A stretch of 64,000 nucleotides of DNA from JANXUR01 sp038229415 (GTDB lineage Bacteria; Acidobacteriota; Terriglobia; Terriglobales; Acidobacteriaceae). Positions 1 to 9,972 of this stretch are shown here, in pieces. Location of the stretch: positions 1 through 64,000 of the forward strand of contig JBBROM010000007.1 of assembly GCA_038229415.1 (NCBI GenBank), given 5' to 3'. A program made the translations under genes and the position numbers. Below the pieces are notes generated by a model. That model saw only the letters and a list, made by a program, of their open reading frames with translations, had not been told where the DNA came from and did no database searches. The number at the start of each line of letters is the position of its first letter. Within the stretch, counting starts at the first letter, position 1.

Positions 1-3000
1 GCTATTTAGGCGATCAGAACGGCTACAGCGACTGGACCAACTTTGCCAGCACCTACACTGGTAGCGGCAACACCTGGTGGAGCCCTACGCTTTCGCCGTC
101 GTTTGAAATCCCACCGACCTCAAACAACCCCGTCGCCCAGACGATTGATTTCGCCACTTGGCAGGCAACAACGGGCCAGGATCTAACTTCGACCTACGCG
201 CAACCAGCGCCGCCCCCCACCGCCTGCATGGGCACCGCGAATCCAGTCACGGTTGACACGGCCGACTTCTGGCTCATCGCTTCATCCCCGGTCATCACGC
301 TAGACAGCACCGGTGGAACCACCAACAGCTTTGTCGTAATGCCGGTTGGCACCTTCACCAGCGACGTGACTATCACCACCAACGTTTCGGCTGTACCCGG
401 CTTGTCGGCGGCGTCGTCAGCCGCCACTCTGTCTGGCGGGAGCGGCATAGCCACCATCAACTACTCTGCGGCCACCACCACGCTGCCGGGAACGTATCAG
501 ATTCCGGTTTTTGCGAGCAGCAACGGCATCGTACACACGTCTACTTTCTACCTTACCGTGCCTACCGGTGGCGCGCGTCTCTCCGCCTCCAGCCTGGCGT
601 TTCCGTCTCAGGTGGAAAGCACAACCAGTACGCCCATGAGCGTCATGCTGACGAATATCGGTGCGAACACCATCACGGGCATCGCAGTTTCGACTTCGGT
701 GAACTCAGGCGGTGCGAATCCCTATGCCCAAGCCAACGATTGCAGCAACCTCGCCTCGGGCGCGAGTTGCACGATCAACGTGACCTTCACCCCCAGCTCG
801 ACGGGCGGCAACAACGGATTGCTCACCATCACCGACTCCGACCCTTCGAGCCCGCAGATCGCAACGCTTACGGGCACGGGCCTGGCCCTGCCGCAACTTA
901 AACTCAGCCCACAGACGCTGAGCTTTGGCAACGTTGATGTGACGCTCACGTCCGCGCCAATGACAGCCACCTTCACCAACACCAGCGCTGCGTCGAGCGC
1001 GATCTTGAGCAGCATTGTGCCGGGTGGGGCCAACTTCGGAGATTTCAATGTTTCCAACAATTGCCCGGCGACCCTCGCGGCTGGTGCCTCGTGCACTTTC
1101 ACCGCAAGCTTCAGCCCCACTGCGTCGGGGATTCGTACCGCTTCGATTCTCATTGACGACAACTCCAACAGCGGATCGCACACCTTGAACTTGGCCGGCA
1201 CCGGAGTTGTCCCAGTTCCGACAATCTCGCTGTCGCCCTCGAATCTCGCGTTCGGGAACAATGATGTCACTACGACCAGCGTCCCCATGGTCGCCACCTT
1301 GACCAACACGGCAACCGATCCGCTGGCGGTTGAAAACATCGGCAGCCTGACGTTGGTCGGCACCAATCCCGGCGACTACACCTACACCACGAACTGCGGA
1401 ACAACTCTGGCGGTCAATGCGTCCTGCACGGTTACCGTTACGTTCAGTCCTACCGCGTCAGGCAGCCGTCTCGCAACCCTGCAGCTCACTGACAACACGG
1501 CAGTTGGCGTACGCTCCGTTTCTTTGAACGGCACGGGTATTATTCCGGTTCCGACTGTCAGTTTCTCACCAGCAACCCTTGGCTTCGGCAATGTGGATGT
1601 CACGGCCTCCAGCACAACCCAGACTGTGACTCTCACCAACACTGCAACCGATCCACTGGCTGTGCTGAGCATCATCAACCCGACGCTGACCGGGATCAAC
1701 CCGGGCGACTACAGCTACACCACCACCTGTGATGCGACTCTGGCGATCAACACTTCATGCGCCTTCACAGTCACCTTCAAACCGACTGTGTCGGGCAGCC
1801 GTCCCGCCACGCTCCAGTTCACCGACAACACGACACTTGGAATTCACTCGGTAAATCTGACTGGGACAGGAATTGTGCCCGTACCCACGGTCACGTTTAC
1901 ACCGACAACCCTCGGCTTCGGCAACGTGGATGTCACGGCTGCGAGTTCGACTTTGACCTCGACTCTCACCAACACGTCCACCGATCCACTCGCCGTGCTA
2001 AATATCAATGGGCTGGCATTGGGCGGCACAAATCCTGGCGACTTCACCTACACCACCACCTGCGGTGCGACGCTCGCAACCAACACGTCCTGCACGTTCA
2101 CCGCGACCTTCAATCCCACTACGGCAGGAAGCCGCACAGCAACGCTAAGTTTCGCCGACAACACCAATCTGGGCACCCACTCGGTGACCTTGAACGGCAC
2201 AGGCGTCGTGCCGGTGCCGACCGTAACCCTCTCTCAGGGAACACTCAACTTCGGTAACCTGGACTTGACCGCTAGCAGCGGCACGATGACCGCAACCTTG
2301 ACCAATACTGCAACCGATCCACTGGCTGTGCTGAACATCAATGGGCTGGCATTGGGCGGCACAAATCCTGGCGACTTCACCTATACCACCACCTGCGGTG
2401 CGACGCTTGCAACCAACACGTCCTGCACGTTCACCGCGACCTTCCTGCCGACGGTGGCCGGTAGCCGCACGGCGACGATCAATTTCACCGACAACACCAC
2501 CCTGGGCACCCACAACGTGACGCTCAACGGCACGGGCGTGATTCCCGTACCCACCGTATCCCTCTCTCAGGGTACGATCAACTTCGGCAACCTGGACGTG
2601 ACTGCGACCAGCACTATACAGGCGTCCACACTAACCAACACGTCTACCGATCCACTCGCCGTGCTAAATATCAGCAATCTCAAGCTAAACGGGGCGAACC
2701 CTGGCGACTTCACCTACTCCACCACTTGCGGCGCGACCCTGTCCACCAACACGTCCTGCACCTTCACCGCGACGTTCCTGCCGACGGTGGCCGGTAGCCG
2801 CACGGCGACGATCAATTTCACCGACAACACCACCCTGGGCACCCACAACGTGACGCTCAACGGCACGGGCGTGATTCCCGTACCGACCGTAACGCTCTCC
2901 CCCGGATCGTTCAACTTCGGCAATGTAGACTTGACCGCTAGCAGCGGCACCATGACCGCAACCTTGACCAATACTGCAACCGATCCACTTGCCGTGCTGA

Positions 3001-4211
3001 ACATCAGCGGCGTGAGCCTGACGGGTGCGACCCCCAGCGCCTATACCTACACCACCACTTGCGGCGCGACTCTCGCCATCAACACATCGTGCAGCTTCAC
3101 TGTGACCTTCAAGCCGACGGCACTCGGCGCTTGCACCGCCACGCTACAGTTCACCGACAACACCACGCTCGGCACACACAGTGTTTCGTTGACGGGCACG
3201 GGCGTGAATCCGGTTCCTTTGGTCACGCTCTCGCCCGGCAGTTTCAACTTCGGCAGCATTACCCTAGGATTGAGCAGCGTTGCAAAGACCGCAACCCTGA
3301 CCAATAGCTCGACAGACCCACTCGCGGTACTGAATATCTCCAGCATCGTGCTGGCGGGCAATGCGACCGGCGACTACGTTTCCTCGAACACCTGTGCAGC
3401 TACGCTAGCCGTGGGTGCAAGCTGCACCATCACGGTGACGTTCACTCCGGTTGCAACGGGCACGCGCGCAGCCATGATCACCATCTCAGACAACGCCAGC
3501 GGCGGATCACAGGTGCTGAGCCTGACCGGCAGCGGCACTGGGGCCGTTCCCACAGCTTCACTGACGCCAGCGACTCTGGCGTTTGGCACCAGCGTGAATC
3601 TGGGCACCAGCCTTATCAAAACCTCGGTGCTCAAGAACACGGCCACCAACGCGCAAGCCAATTTGGCAATTACCAACATCGCAATCACTGGTGCCAACCC
3701 CGGGTCGTATACCCAGACCAACGACTGCCCGAGCGTGCTTGCGATCGGACTGAGCTGCACGATTACGGTCACCTTCACGCCCACTGCTGTTGCTTCGCAG
3801 CCAGCCACCATCACCATCAGCGACAACATCAAGGCGGGACTGCAAACGATCACCCTCACGGGCACAGGCACGCAGCCCAAGGCATCGGTCACCTTGCTGC
3901 CGGCAACTCTGACTTTTGCCTCCACCAAAGTTGGGGTCGCTTCGGCTCCACAAACCGTGACGCTGACCAACACCAGCAGCAATCCGTACGCGACGCTGGC
4001 CATCACCAACTTCACGCTCACTGGCAACAATCCGGGCGACTACGCTTACAACAGCAGCGCTTGCCCCGCGATCTTGAATCCAGGGGCGAGTTGCAATGTC
4101 AACGTAACATTCACGCCGACGGTCAAGGGCACTCGCAAAGCGAACCTAAATGCTAACGACAACGGCACCACAACGAAACAGACCTCGACCCTGACCGGAA
4201 CAGGTTCCTAA
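1..4211 (+). CDS. Choice-of-anchor D (ASH/HYDIN-like) repeat surface protein, 5' truncated by window edge
   Basis: This is the 3' part of a giant secreted protein; the open frame already runs at the first complete codon, base 3. The first residues (YLGDQNGYSDWTNF, then the conserved NTWW and ATWQ segments) match the end of the beta-helix module of the three downstream paralogues, so roughly 490 N-terminal residues with the signal peptide should lie outside the window. After an Ig-like linker (TADFWLIASSP onward) come 11 repeats of about 105-111 residues. Each has the pattern LSPxxLxFGN, TLTNT, GDFTYTTTC, a second Cys about 9-12 residues later, and a closing LNGTG. This is the choice-of-anchor D/ASH beta-sandwich family. 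An ATG at 228 is only an internal Met. There is no sortase, PEP-CTERM or transmembrane anchor at the C terminus. The role is probably extracellular binding or adhesion, which is inference. Confidence 0.85.
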   Translation, partial: YLGDQNGYSDWTNFASTYTGSGNTWWSPTLSPSFEIPPTSNNPVAQTIDFATWQATTGQDLTSTYAQPAPPPTACMGTANPVTVDTADFWLIASSPVITLDSTGGTTNSFVVMPVGTFTSDVTITTNVSAVPGLSAASSAATLSGGSGIATINYSAATTTLPGTYQIPVFASSNGIVHTSTFYLTVPTGGARLSASSLAFPSQVESTTSTPMSVMLTNIGANTITGIAVSTSVNSGGANPYAQANDCSNLASGASCTINVTFTPSSTGGNNGLLTITDSDPSSPQIATLTGTGLALPQLKLSPQTLSFGNVDVTLTSAPMTATFTNTSAASSAILSSIVPGGANFGDFNVSNNCPATLAAGASCTFTASFSPTASGIRTASILIDDNSNSGSHTLNLAGTGVVPVPTISLSPSNLAFGNNDVTTTSVPMVATLTNTATDPLAVENIGSLTLVGTNPGDYTYTTNCGTTLAVNASCTVTVTFSPTASGSRLATLQLTDNTAVGVRSVSLNGTGIIPVPTVSFSPATLGFGNVDVTASSTTQTVTLTNTATDPLAVLSIINPTLTGINPGDYSYTTTCDATLAINTSCAFTVTFKPTVSGSRPATLQFTDNTTLGIHSVNLTGTGIVPVPTVTFTPTTLGFGNVDVTAASSTLTSTLTNTSTDPLAVLNINGLALGGTNPGDFTYTTTCGATLATNTSCTFTATFNPTTAGSRTATLSFADNTNLGTHSVTLNGTGVVPVPTVTLSQGTLNFGNLDLTASSGTMTATLTNTATDPLAVLNINGLALGGTNPGDFTYTTTCGATLATNTSCTFTATFLPTVAGSRTATINFTDNTTLGTHNVTLNGTGVIPVPTVSLSQGTINFGNLDVTATSTIQASTLTNTSTDPLAVLNISNLKLNGANPGDFTYSTTCGATLSTNTSCTFTATFLPTVAGSRTATINFTDNTTLGTHNVTLNGTGVIPVPTVTLSPGSFNFGNVDLTASSGTMTATLTNTATDPLAVLNISGVSLTGATPSAYTYTTTCGATLAINTSCSFTVTFKPTALGACTATLQFTDNTTLGTHSVSLTGTGVNPVPLVTLSPGSFNFGSITLGLSSVAKTATLTNSSTDPLAVLNISSIVLAGNATGDYVSSNTCAATLAVGASCTITVTFTPVATGTRAAMITISDNASGGSQVLSLTGSGTGAVPTASLTPATLAFGTSVNLGTSLIKTSVLKNTATNAQANLAITNIAITGANPGSYTQTNDCPSVLAIGLSCTITVTFTPTAVASQPATITISDNIKAGLQTITLTGTGTQPKASVTLLPATLTFASTKVGVASAPQTVTLTNTSSNPYATLAITNFTLTGNNPGDYAYNSSACPAILNPGASCNVNVTFTPTVKGTRKANLNANDNGTTTKQTSTLTGTGS
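573..4208 (+). repeat. Array of 11 tandem ~105-111-codon ASH repeats
   Basis: Eleven in-frame units follow each other. The central units (about 1550-3200) are so similar at DNA level that stretches are identical: bases 2442-2551 recur unchanged at 2775-2884, an offset of 333 bases or 111 codons. Two Cys occur per unit, suggesting one disulfide per domain. The near-identity of central units against diverged outer ones points to recent unit duplication or gene conversion. Confidence 0.85.
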
Positions 4212-4759
4212 GCGACATCTGTTCCGGCATAACACTTACCCTCTGCCCGGGAATTCACCCTGTTTTTTGGGTGAATTTCCGGTTTTTTCGTATTTAGCGA
4301 ATCCTATCTACCCCAAATTTTGTGGGCACAAAGACAGCTAAAACCACCAAATTTCTTGTCTTTTCCACAGCTTGGCCCCAAACTCCTCCGGGGCCTTATT
4401 CCCCTTTTGGAATGATTCTTTCGAATGTGCAGGCGCAGACTTGGAAATTTTGCTGGACGTAAGCCCGCGGTTCGCTTATCATCTACAGAAACTGAATCAG
4501 CTAAGAACCCATGTCCAACCGGAGCCCCGAACTCTGGAGTTCACTTTAGGAATGGTGATTTTTAAGATCAGGGTGGGGTGATAGAGACCCTCCCTTCGAT
4601 CAAATGAAGTTCGTGTGCGCCACCAGCACCGGGCCTGAGCAAAATTGTGCCACTCGCCTACAGAAGCGAGAACACTCTCGATCGTCTCGAAAGTGAGCCG
4701 ATGCCTGCATTGTTTTGGTTTGGGGTAGGAATAGAGTCGCTGTCAAAGGTGGATTTTTA
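4212..4759. other. Intergenic region between the first and second surface-protein paralogues
   Basis: These 548 bases contain a terminator just after the upstream gene and the 5' leader of the next gene with its Shine-Dalgarno AGGTGG before ATG 4760. Short open frames here have no family signature and poor ribosome sites. I see no RNA gene or mobile remnant. Confidence 0.5.
4249..4288 (+). terminator. Rho-independent terminator after the first surface-protein gene
   Basis: The arms GGGAATTCACCC and GGGTGAATTTCC form a stem with an 8-base T-rich loop (TGTTTTTT), followed by GGTTTTTT. It lies 38 bases after the stop codon. Confidence 0.75.
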
Positions 4760-7700
4760 ATGAAGGTCATCCTGAACTGGTTGGCGCTGAGTGTTCTGGG
4801 ACTCGCCACGGCACAGAGTCTATGGGCTCAAGCCTTCGTGGATGAGAGTCTGGAAACCGCTACCCTTTATGTGGATGCGGTGAACGGGGACGACGGCAAT
4901 CCCGGCACCCTGACGCAGCCGTTTCAGACCATTGGTGCAGGTTTGGGCCAGGCGATTACTAACAACAAGAACGGCACCGGCACATTGGTCATTGTGAATC
5001 CGGGCACTTATCGTGAGGCGTTGTCCGCAGCCCAGACCAGTCGCGACACCACCCTTCCCATCACGATTGAAGCTGCAACCACCGGCACGGTTGTGATTTC
5101 TGGTGCGCAGCTATATACCGGATGGACTCCTTATTCGGGCAACAGCGCGATCTACACCACTCCATGGATCAACAATTGGGGCTTGTGTACCCCGAACAGC
5201 ATCAACGGCCCGCCTGCACCTGACATCGTGTTGCGTCGCGAGATGGTCTTTGTCAACACTGTTCCCATGACGCAAGTTTTGTCGCTGAGTCAGATGTTGT
5301 ATCCGGGAACGTTTTTTGCAGATGAAGCGGGCGGCACCCTCTATTTGTGGCCGCCGGTCGGAGTCAATCCCACCACGGCGAGTGTAGACGTAGCGACCCA
5401 GCCCACGGTTCTCGCCGTCAGCAGCCGCGACAACATCGTCTTCCGTGGTCTTACCTTCCAGTATGCGAATAGCTGTCGGGATGTGGGGGCGGTGACCGTC
5501 GCCGGTACCGCGAGTAACGTTCTGTTCGACAGCGATACTTTCGTCTGGAATAACGCGCTGGGTTTCCAGATATCCGTGCCGACCGTGAACTTCACGGTAC
5601 AAAATTCAAATGCCGTGCATAACGGCGAATCGGGATTCCAGATCTCGCAGACCAACCACGGGCTTTGGCAGAGCAACTTTGCCGGCTACAACAACTGGCG
5701 TGGCGCACAGGGCAACTACTTCGCCTGGAATTCGGGCGGCTTCCATTTTTTCGAAGCGCACAACGACACGCTTGCCGATGACACCGTGGCCTATAACCAG
5801 ACCCACGGCATTCACTGGGACACTGACCTGTTCAATATCGTGGCGACCAGACTGCACTCGACCGGAAACGTTCTGAATGGGTTGATGGTCGAGGCGAGCG
5901 AAGGGCCCGTCACCATCTCGAACAGCACGATCTGCAACAACGACATCGCGGTTCACGATAGTTACGCCTTTCAGGGCGGGTTGCTGCTGAGAAATTCCAC
6001 GAATGTGACTCTCAGCAACAGCACTCTTTTCGGCAACCAGACAGCGCAGATTGATCTACAGGGACAAGGAGGCGGACTCTCCGTCACCAACTGGGAAACA
6101 GGAGAGGTTTACAGCCTGGTGACCAGCAACCTGACGCTGGCCAGCGATGTGATTGATTCAAGCGATGGCACGCAGAACGTTTTCAGCGACAGCTATCTGG
6201 TGGATGGCGACTGGACTTCGTTTGTGACAACGCTGACGTCAAACGCAAATACCTGGTGGAATCCCACCGACGCCAGTGCGTTTGTGGTTCCGAGCCCCAA
6301 TCAGGCTACGCAGGACGTGTTTGCCACCTGGCAGTCATTGACCGGACAGGATACTGGCTCCATCTGGGCGCAGCCAGCGGATCCAACCACCGCATGCGCT
6401 GTACCAGTGGACGCGCCCGATTATTGGCTGATGTCGTCTACCGGCACGCCGCAAGTGGGCCTCGATGGCAAAGCCACGGTTACGGCCACACTGATTCCAC
6501 TGGGTGGCATGACGGGGACGGTAAAGCTCTCCGCAGATCGCTCCGCCGTGCCAGGTCTTACCGTTTCGATCTCTCCCAGTACGCTTACGCTGGATGGCAA
6601 GAACAACACGACTGCAACGGTAACCTACTCGGCAGCGACGACGACAGCTGCTGGCACCTATCAGGTTCCAGTATTGGCAAATCTGGGCAGTACGACACGC
6701 ACCAGCGTAGTGTTCCTGACGGTACCTGTGAGCAGCGTCAGACTCTCCACCACCAGTCTGACATTTGGCTCGCAGACAATTGGCACCGGCAGCGTTTCAC
6801 AAGCGGTCACGCTCACCAATATCGGATCCACTTCCCTCAGCATCACCAGCATCGCTACTGGCACGAACTTCAGCCAAACCAATAGCTGCGGCAGCAGCCT
6901 GAAGGCTGGCCAGACCTGCACCATCACTGTGACGTTTGTGCCCGTGCGGGCGAGCTTGGTCACCGGGGCGGTGACAATCACTGACGGTGACACGACCAGC
7001 AGTCCACAAACGGTGAGCCTGAGCGGCACCGGTTTGGCGCGGCCCACCGTCACGTTGACCCCGGACAGACTGGCGTACGGCACCATCGGCATTGGGGCCA
7101 GTTTTACGCAATCGGCGACGTTGACCAATTCCTCTACTGGCGCTTCCGTGCTGGCAATTTCCAGCATTGCCGTGACCGGCACCAACCCGTCTGATTACAG
7201 CCAAAACAACAATTGCGGCACGTCCCTGGCGGCGGGAGCCAGTTGCACGATCAACGCTATATTCGCACCGAATAAAGCTGGAGTTCTGCCCGCCAGCCTT
7301 ACAGTCACCGAGAATTCAAACTCGGGAACACATTCCGTGACGCTGACTGGCACAGGCGCGACTGCGGCAGCAGCCAGCTACAGCCCCGCTGCCCTGACCT
7401 TTGCCAATACAACGGTCGGGTCCACAGCGATCAACCAAATCATTACGCTCACGAATACGGACTCCTCCAACACACTCACCATCAACTCGGTGACGCTTAC
7501 TGGCGCTAATCCCGGCGACTTCACGCTGACTAACGGCTGCGGCAGCACCGTAAAGCACGGCCGAACCTGTACTTTTACCGTCGGGTTTGTTCCGACCGCG
7601 GCAGGCATCCGCACAGCGAACGTCACCGTGGTGGATTCGGCGAATCCTGCGACGCAGACCGTTAGTGTGACAGGGACAGGCGTTGAAGCAGTTCCCTTGG

Positions 7701-9640
7701 TATCCGTTACCCCTGCTTCGCTGAATTTTGGGACTCTTACCATTGGCTCAACATCGGCTGGACTGTCCGTCACAATGACCAATGCTTCCATCGAAGCAGC
7801 GCTCTCCGTCACCAGCGTTACTATCACCGGTGCGAATCCCGGAGACTTTGCGCAGATCAATAGTTGCCCATCTTCGCTGGCAGCGGGGGCTAGTTGCACT
7901 ATCACCGCGACCTTCACGCCGAAGGTGGCTTCGAACCGCAATGCCAGGATCAACATCAACGACAATGCATCACCGGCAAGCCAGACTGTGACTCTGAGCG
8001 GAAAGGGGAGCACTACTACGCCCACGGTTACGCTCACGCCCGCGAGCCTGACCTTCCCTGCCACCAGCCTCGGCTCAACCAGTGTGAGCCAAAACGTGAC
8101 CGTCAAGAACACGAGCACGCTTGTGCCGTTGATCATCACCAGCATCACATTAGGTGGAGCCAACGCGGGCGACTTCACCCTGACCAACACCTGCCCCGTC
8201 AGTCTGGCCGTGGGTGCGAATTGCATACTGACTTCGACGTTCATCCCCACAACGGGTAGTGCGCGGACAGCGACAATTACGCTGACTGACAACACATCGG
8301 CCAAGACGCAGACGGTTTCGCTTAGCGGCACTGGGATCAATGCCACGCCAACCGTTTCGGTTACGCCTTCGTCGCTTACCTTCGCGGCAACAGCGGTGGG
8401 GACCAGCAGCGCAGCCCAAACCATTACGCTGAAGAACACGAGCGCAGCTTCGTCGCTTAGCGTCACCTCGATCCTCGCCAGTGGCACCAACGCGACTGAA
8501 TTCGCGGTGACCAACAACTGTGGCTCCACGTTAGCTGCGGGTGCGAGTTGCACGGCGACCGTCATCTTCACGCCCGCAGCTAGCGGTATCCGGACGGCAA
8601 CGGTGACATTAACCGACAACGCCAGCCCGACGACGCAGACGGTGAGCCTTACGGGCACCGCAGCGGTGCCGACTGTGTCGGTTACGCCAGTGACGCTGGC
8701 CTTCGGCAACGTCAGTGTGGGGGCAACTTCTGCGAGTCAAGCGGTTACTATCACCAACACCAGCGCTGCTGTGTCGTTAAGCGTAACCAGTCTGGCATTA
8801 AGCGGCAACAATGTGGCGGACTTTCACCTGACTAACGGTTGTGGCTCGTCCTTGGCAGCTGGTGTGAGTTGCACGGCCACTATCACTTTCTCTCCGGGAA
8901 TTGCTGGAGGTCGCACGGCGACGCTGACAGTAACGGACAGTGCCAGTCCTACGACCCAGCATGTGCATCTCACCGGTACAGGCGTGATTGAAGTGCCTAC
9001 CGCAACCCTTACGCCGGTCACATTGACCTTTGCCAGCACAACGGTTGGCACCACCAGTGCCTCGCAAATCGCGACGCTCACCAACAACGCCAAGACCTCG
9101 GCCCTGAACATTTCCAGCGTCATAATCAGTGGGTTGAACGCGACTGAGTTTTCGCAGACGAACAATTGCGGAACCAGTCTGGCTGCCAAAGCAAGCTGTA
9201 CGCTGACGATTGCATTTGCACCATCCGCCGCCGGGGCGCGAGTGGCAACACTGACCGTTACCGACAATGCCGCTGTTACCACACAGATAATTAGCCTGAG
9301 TGGAACCGGCACCGCAGCTGTGCCTACCGCGTCGCTTTCTCCTGCAAACGTAAAATTTGGAAACGTGACAGTTGGCACCAAAACCACGCAAACCGTCACA
9401 CTCACCAATACCAGCACCAACATCAACGCGGTGTTGAACATCACCTCTGTGAAGGTGATGACGATCAAGCCATTCTCACAGACCAACAATTGCGGGGCAT
9501 CGCTGAATGCAGGCCAGAGCTGCACTATCACGGTCACCTTTAGTCCCACGGCAACCGGCGCAGCGAGTTCGACTCTGACGGTGACGGACAACGCGTCCCC
9601 GGCTGCGCAAAAAACTGGTCTGACCGGAACCGGCACCTAG
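4760..9640 (+). CDS. Secreted right-handed beta-helix protein with nine choice-of-anchor D repeats
   Basis: This 1626-residue protein starts at ATG 4760: AGGTGG lies 8 bases upstream and the start opens a clean signal peptide (MKVILNWLALSVLGLATAQ, cleaved near Ala-Gln). A longer frame from 4715 has no such logic. Residues ~30-100 carry the DUF1565-type motif YVDAVNGDDGNPGT, followed by beta-helix rungs to ~540 (many Asn/Thr/Ser and conserved NNWRGAQGNY and THGIHWDTD). An Ig-like segment spans ~553-655, and nine ASH repeats (xFGxxxxGxxS, TLTNT, NNCG, SC, SLSGTG) fill ~659-1626. It is the second of four tandem paralogues. The parallel beta-helix fold often occurs in polysaccharide-active or adhesive proteins; no catalytic residues can be identified, so the function stays open. 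Confidence 0.85.
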   Translation: MKVILNWLALSVLGLATAQSLWAQAFVDESLETATLYVDAVNGDDGNPGTLTQPFQTIGAGLGQAITNNKNGTGTLVIVNPGTYREALSAAQTSRDTTLPITIEAATTGTVVISGAQLYTGWTPYSGNSAIYTTPWINNWGLCTPNSINGPPAPDIVLRREMVFVNTVPMTQVLSLSQMLYPGTFFADEAGGTLYLWPPVGVNPTTASVDVATQPTVLAVSSRDNIVFRGLTFQYANSCRDVGAVTVAGTASNVLFDSDTFVWNNALGFQISVPTVNFTVQNSNAVHNGESGFQISQTNHGLWQSNFAGYNNWRGAQGNYFAWNSGGFHFFEAHNDTLADDTVAYNQTHGIHWDTDLFNIVATRLHSTGNVLNGLMVEASEGPVTISNSTICNNDIAVHDSYAFQGGLLLRNSTNVTLSNSTLFGNQTAQIDLQGQGGGLSVTNWETGEVYSLVTSNLTLASDVIDSSDGTQNVFSDSYLVDGDWTSFVTTLTSNANTWWNPTDASAFVVPSPNQATQDVFATWQSLTGQDTGSIWAQPADPTTACAVPVDAPDYWLMSSTGTPQVGLDGKATVTATLIPLGGMTGTVKLSADRSAVPGLTVSISPSTLTLDGKNNTTATVTYSAATTTAAGTYQVPVLANLGSTTRTSVVFLTVPVSSVRLSTTSLTFGSQTIGTGSVSQAVTLTNIGSTSLSITSIATGTNFSQTNSCGSSLKAGQTCTITVTFVPVRASLVTGAVTITDGDTTSSPQTVSLSGTGLARPTVTLTPDRLAYGTIGIGASFTQSATLTNSSTGASVLAISSIAVTGTNPSDYSQNNNCGTSLAAGASCTINAIFAPNKAGVLPASLTVTENSNSGTHSVTLTGTGATAAAASYSPAALTFANTTVGSTAINQIITLTNTDSSNTLTINSVTLTGANPGDFTLTNGCGSTVKHGRTCTFTVGFVPTAAGIRTANVTVVDSANPATQTVSVTGTGVEAVPLVSVTPASLNFGTLTIGSTSAGLSVTMTNASIEAALSVTSVTITGANPGDFAQINSCPSSLAAGASCTITATFTPKVASNRNARININDNASPASQTVTLSGKGSTTTPTVTLTPASLTFPATSLGSTSVSQNVTVKNTSTLVPLIITSITLGGANAGDFTLTNTCPVSLAVGANCILTSTFIPTTGSARTATITLTDNTSAKTQTVSLSGTGINATPTVSVTPSSLTFAATAVGTSSAAQTITLKNTSAASSLSVTSILASGTNATEFAVTNNCGSTLAAGASCTATVIFTPAASGIRTATVTLTDNASPTTQTVSLTGTAAVPTVSVTPVTLAFGNVSVGATSASQAVTITNTSAAVSLSVTSLALSGNNVADFHLTNGCGSSLAAGVSCTATITFSPGIAGGRTATLTVTDSASPTTQHVHLTGTGVIEVPTATLTPVTLTFASTTVGTTSASQIATLTNNAKTSALNISSVIISGLNATEFSQTNNCGTSLAAKASCTLTIAFAPSAAGARVATLTVTDNAAVTTQIISLSGTGTAAVPTASLSPANVKFGNVTVGTKTTQTVTLTNTSTNINAVLNITSVKVMTIKPFSQTNNCGASLNAGQSCTITVTFSPTATGAASSTLTVTDNASPAAQKTGLTGTGT

Positions 9641-9972
9641 TTCCCTCTTCTGTTTTTTCTTCCTGATTCCCCAAGCGGAGCGCAATCCTTCACTGTCAGC
9701 GCGCGTTGCATTTTCATGCACTTAGCCCTCACTGGTTACTACAGGACAATGCACCGAGTGGCCTACCGGCATATTCCCAAGTCGCTTGCGGCCCGCTATA
9801 AAAGACAACAGAACAGGTTGTCACTACTCCCCCGGTAACACGAACCCAGCCTGATCCCCCGCCCTAACGTTCCAAACGAAGTTCATCTTGTGCATCGCGA
9901 CGGTTGGCCCATGGGCCACCAAGAACTCACGTTTTTCCGTTACGCATTTCTGAATCACGAGGGGCTGTCTTT
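9641..9972. other. Intergenic region with a possible promoter before the third paralogue
   Basis: These 332 bases hold no convincing gene. A TATAAA at 9797-9802 with a weak -35 (TTCCCA, 9774-9779, 17-base spacing) could be the promoter of the next gene, and GAGGGG precedes its ATG at 9973. No strong terminator hairpin was found after the upstream stop codon. Confidence 0.4.

Noticed and set aside
573..4208. Regular repeats considered as a CRISPR array or satellite DNA
   Set aside because: The ~315-333-base units are in frame, encode ASH domains throughout and have no spacer/repeat alternation.
7378..8709. Long minus-strand reading frame (443 codons) across the second surface-protein gene
   Set aside because: It is antisense to repetitive ASH coding sequence, has low-complexity Val/Ala/Ser composition and no family signature. 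Similar mirror frames occur over every ASH array, so it follows from the repeat codon pattern.
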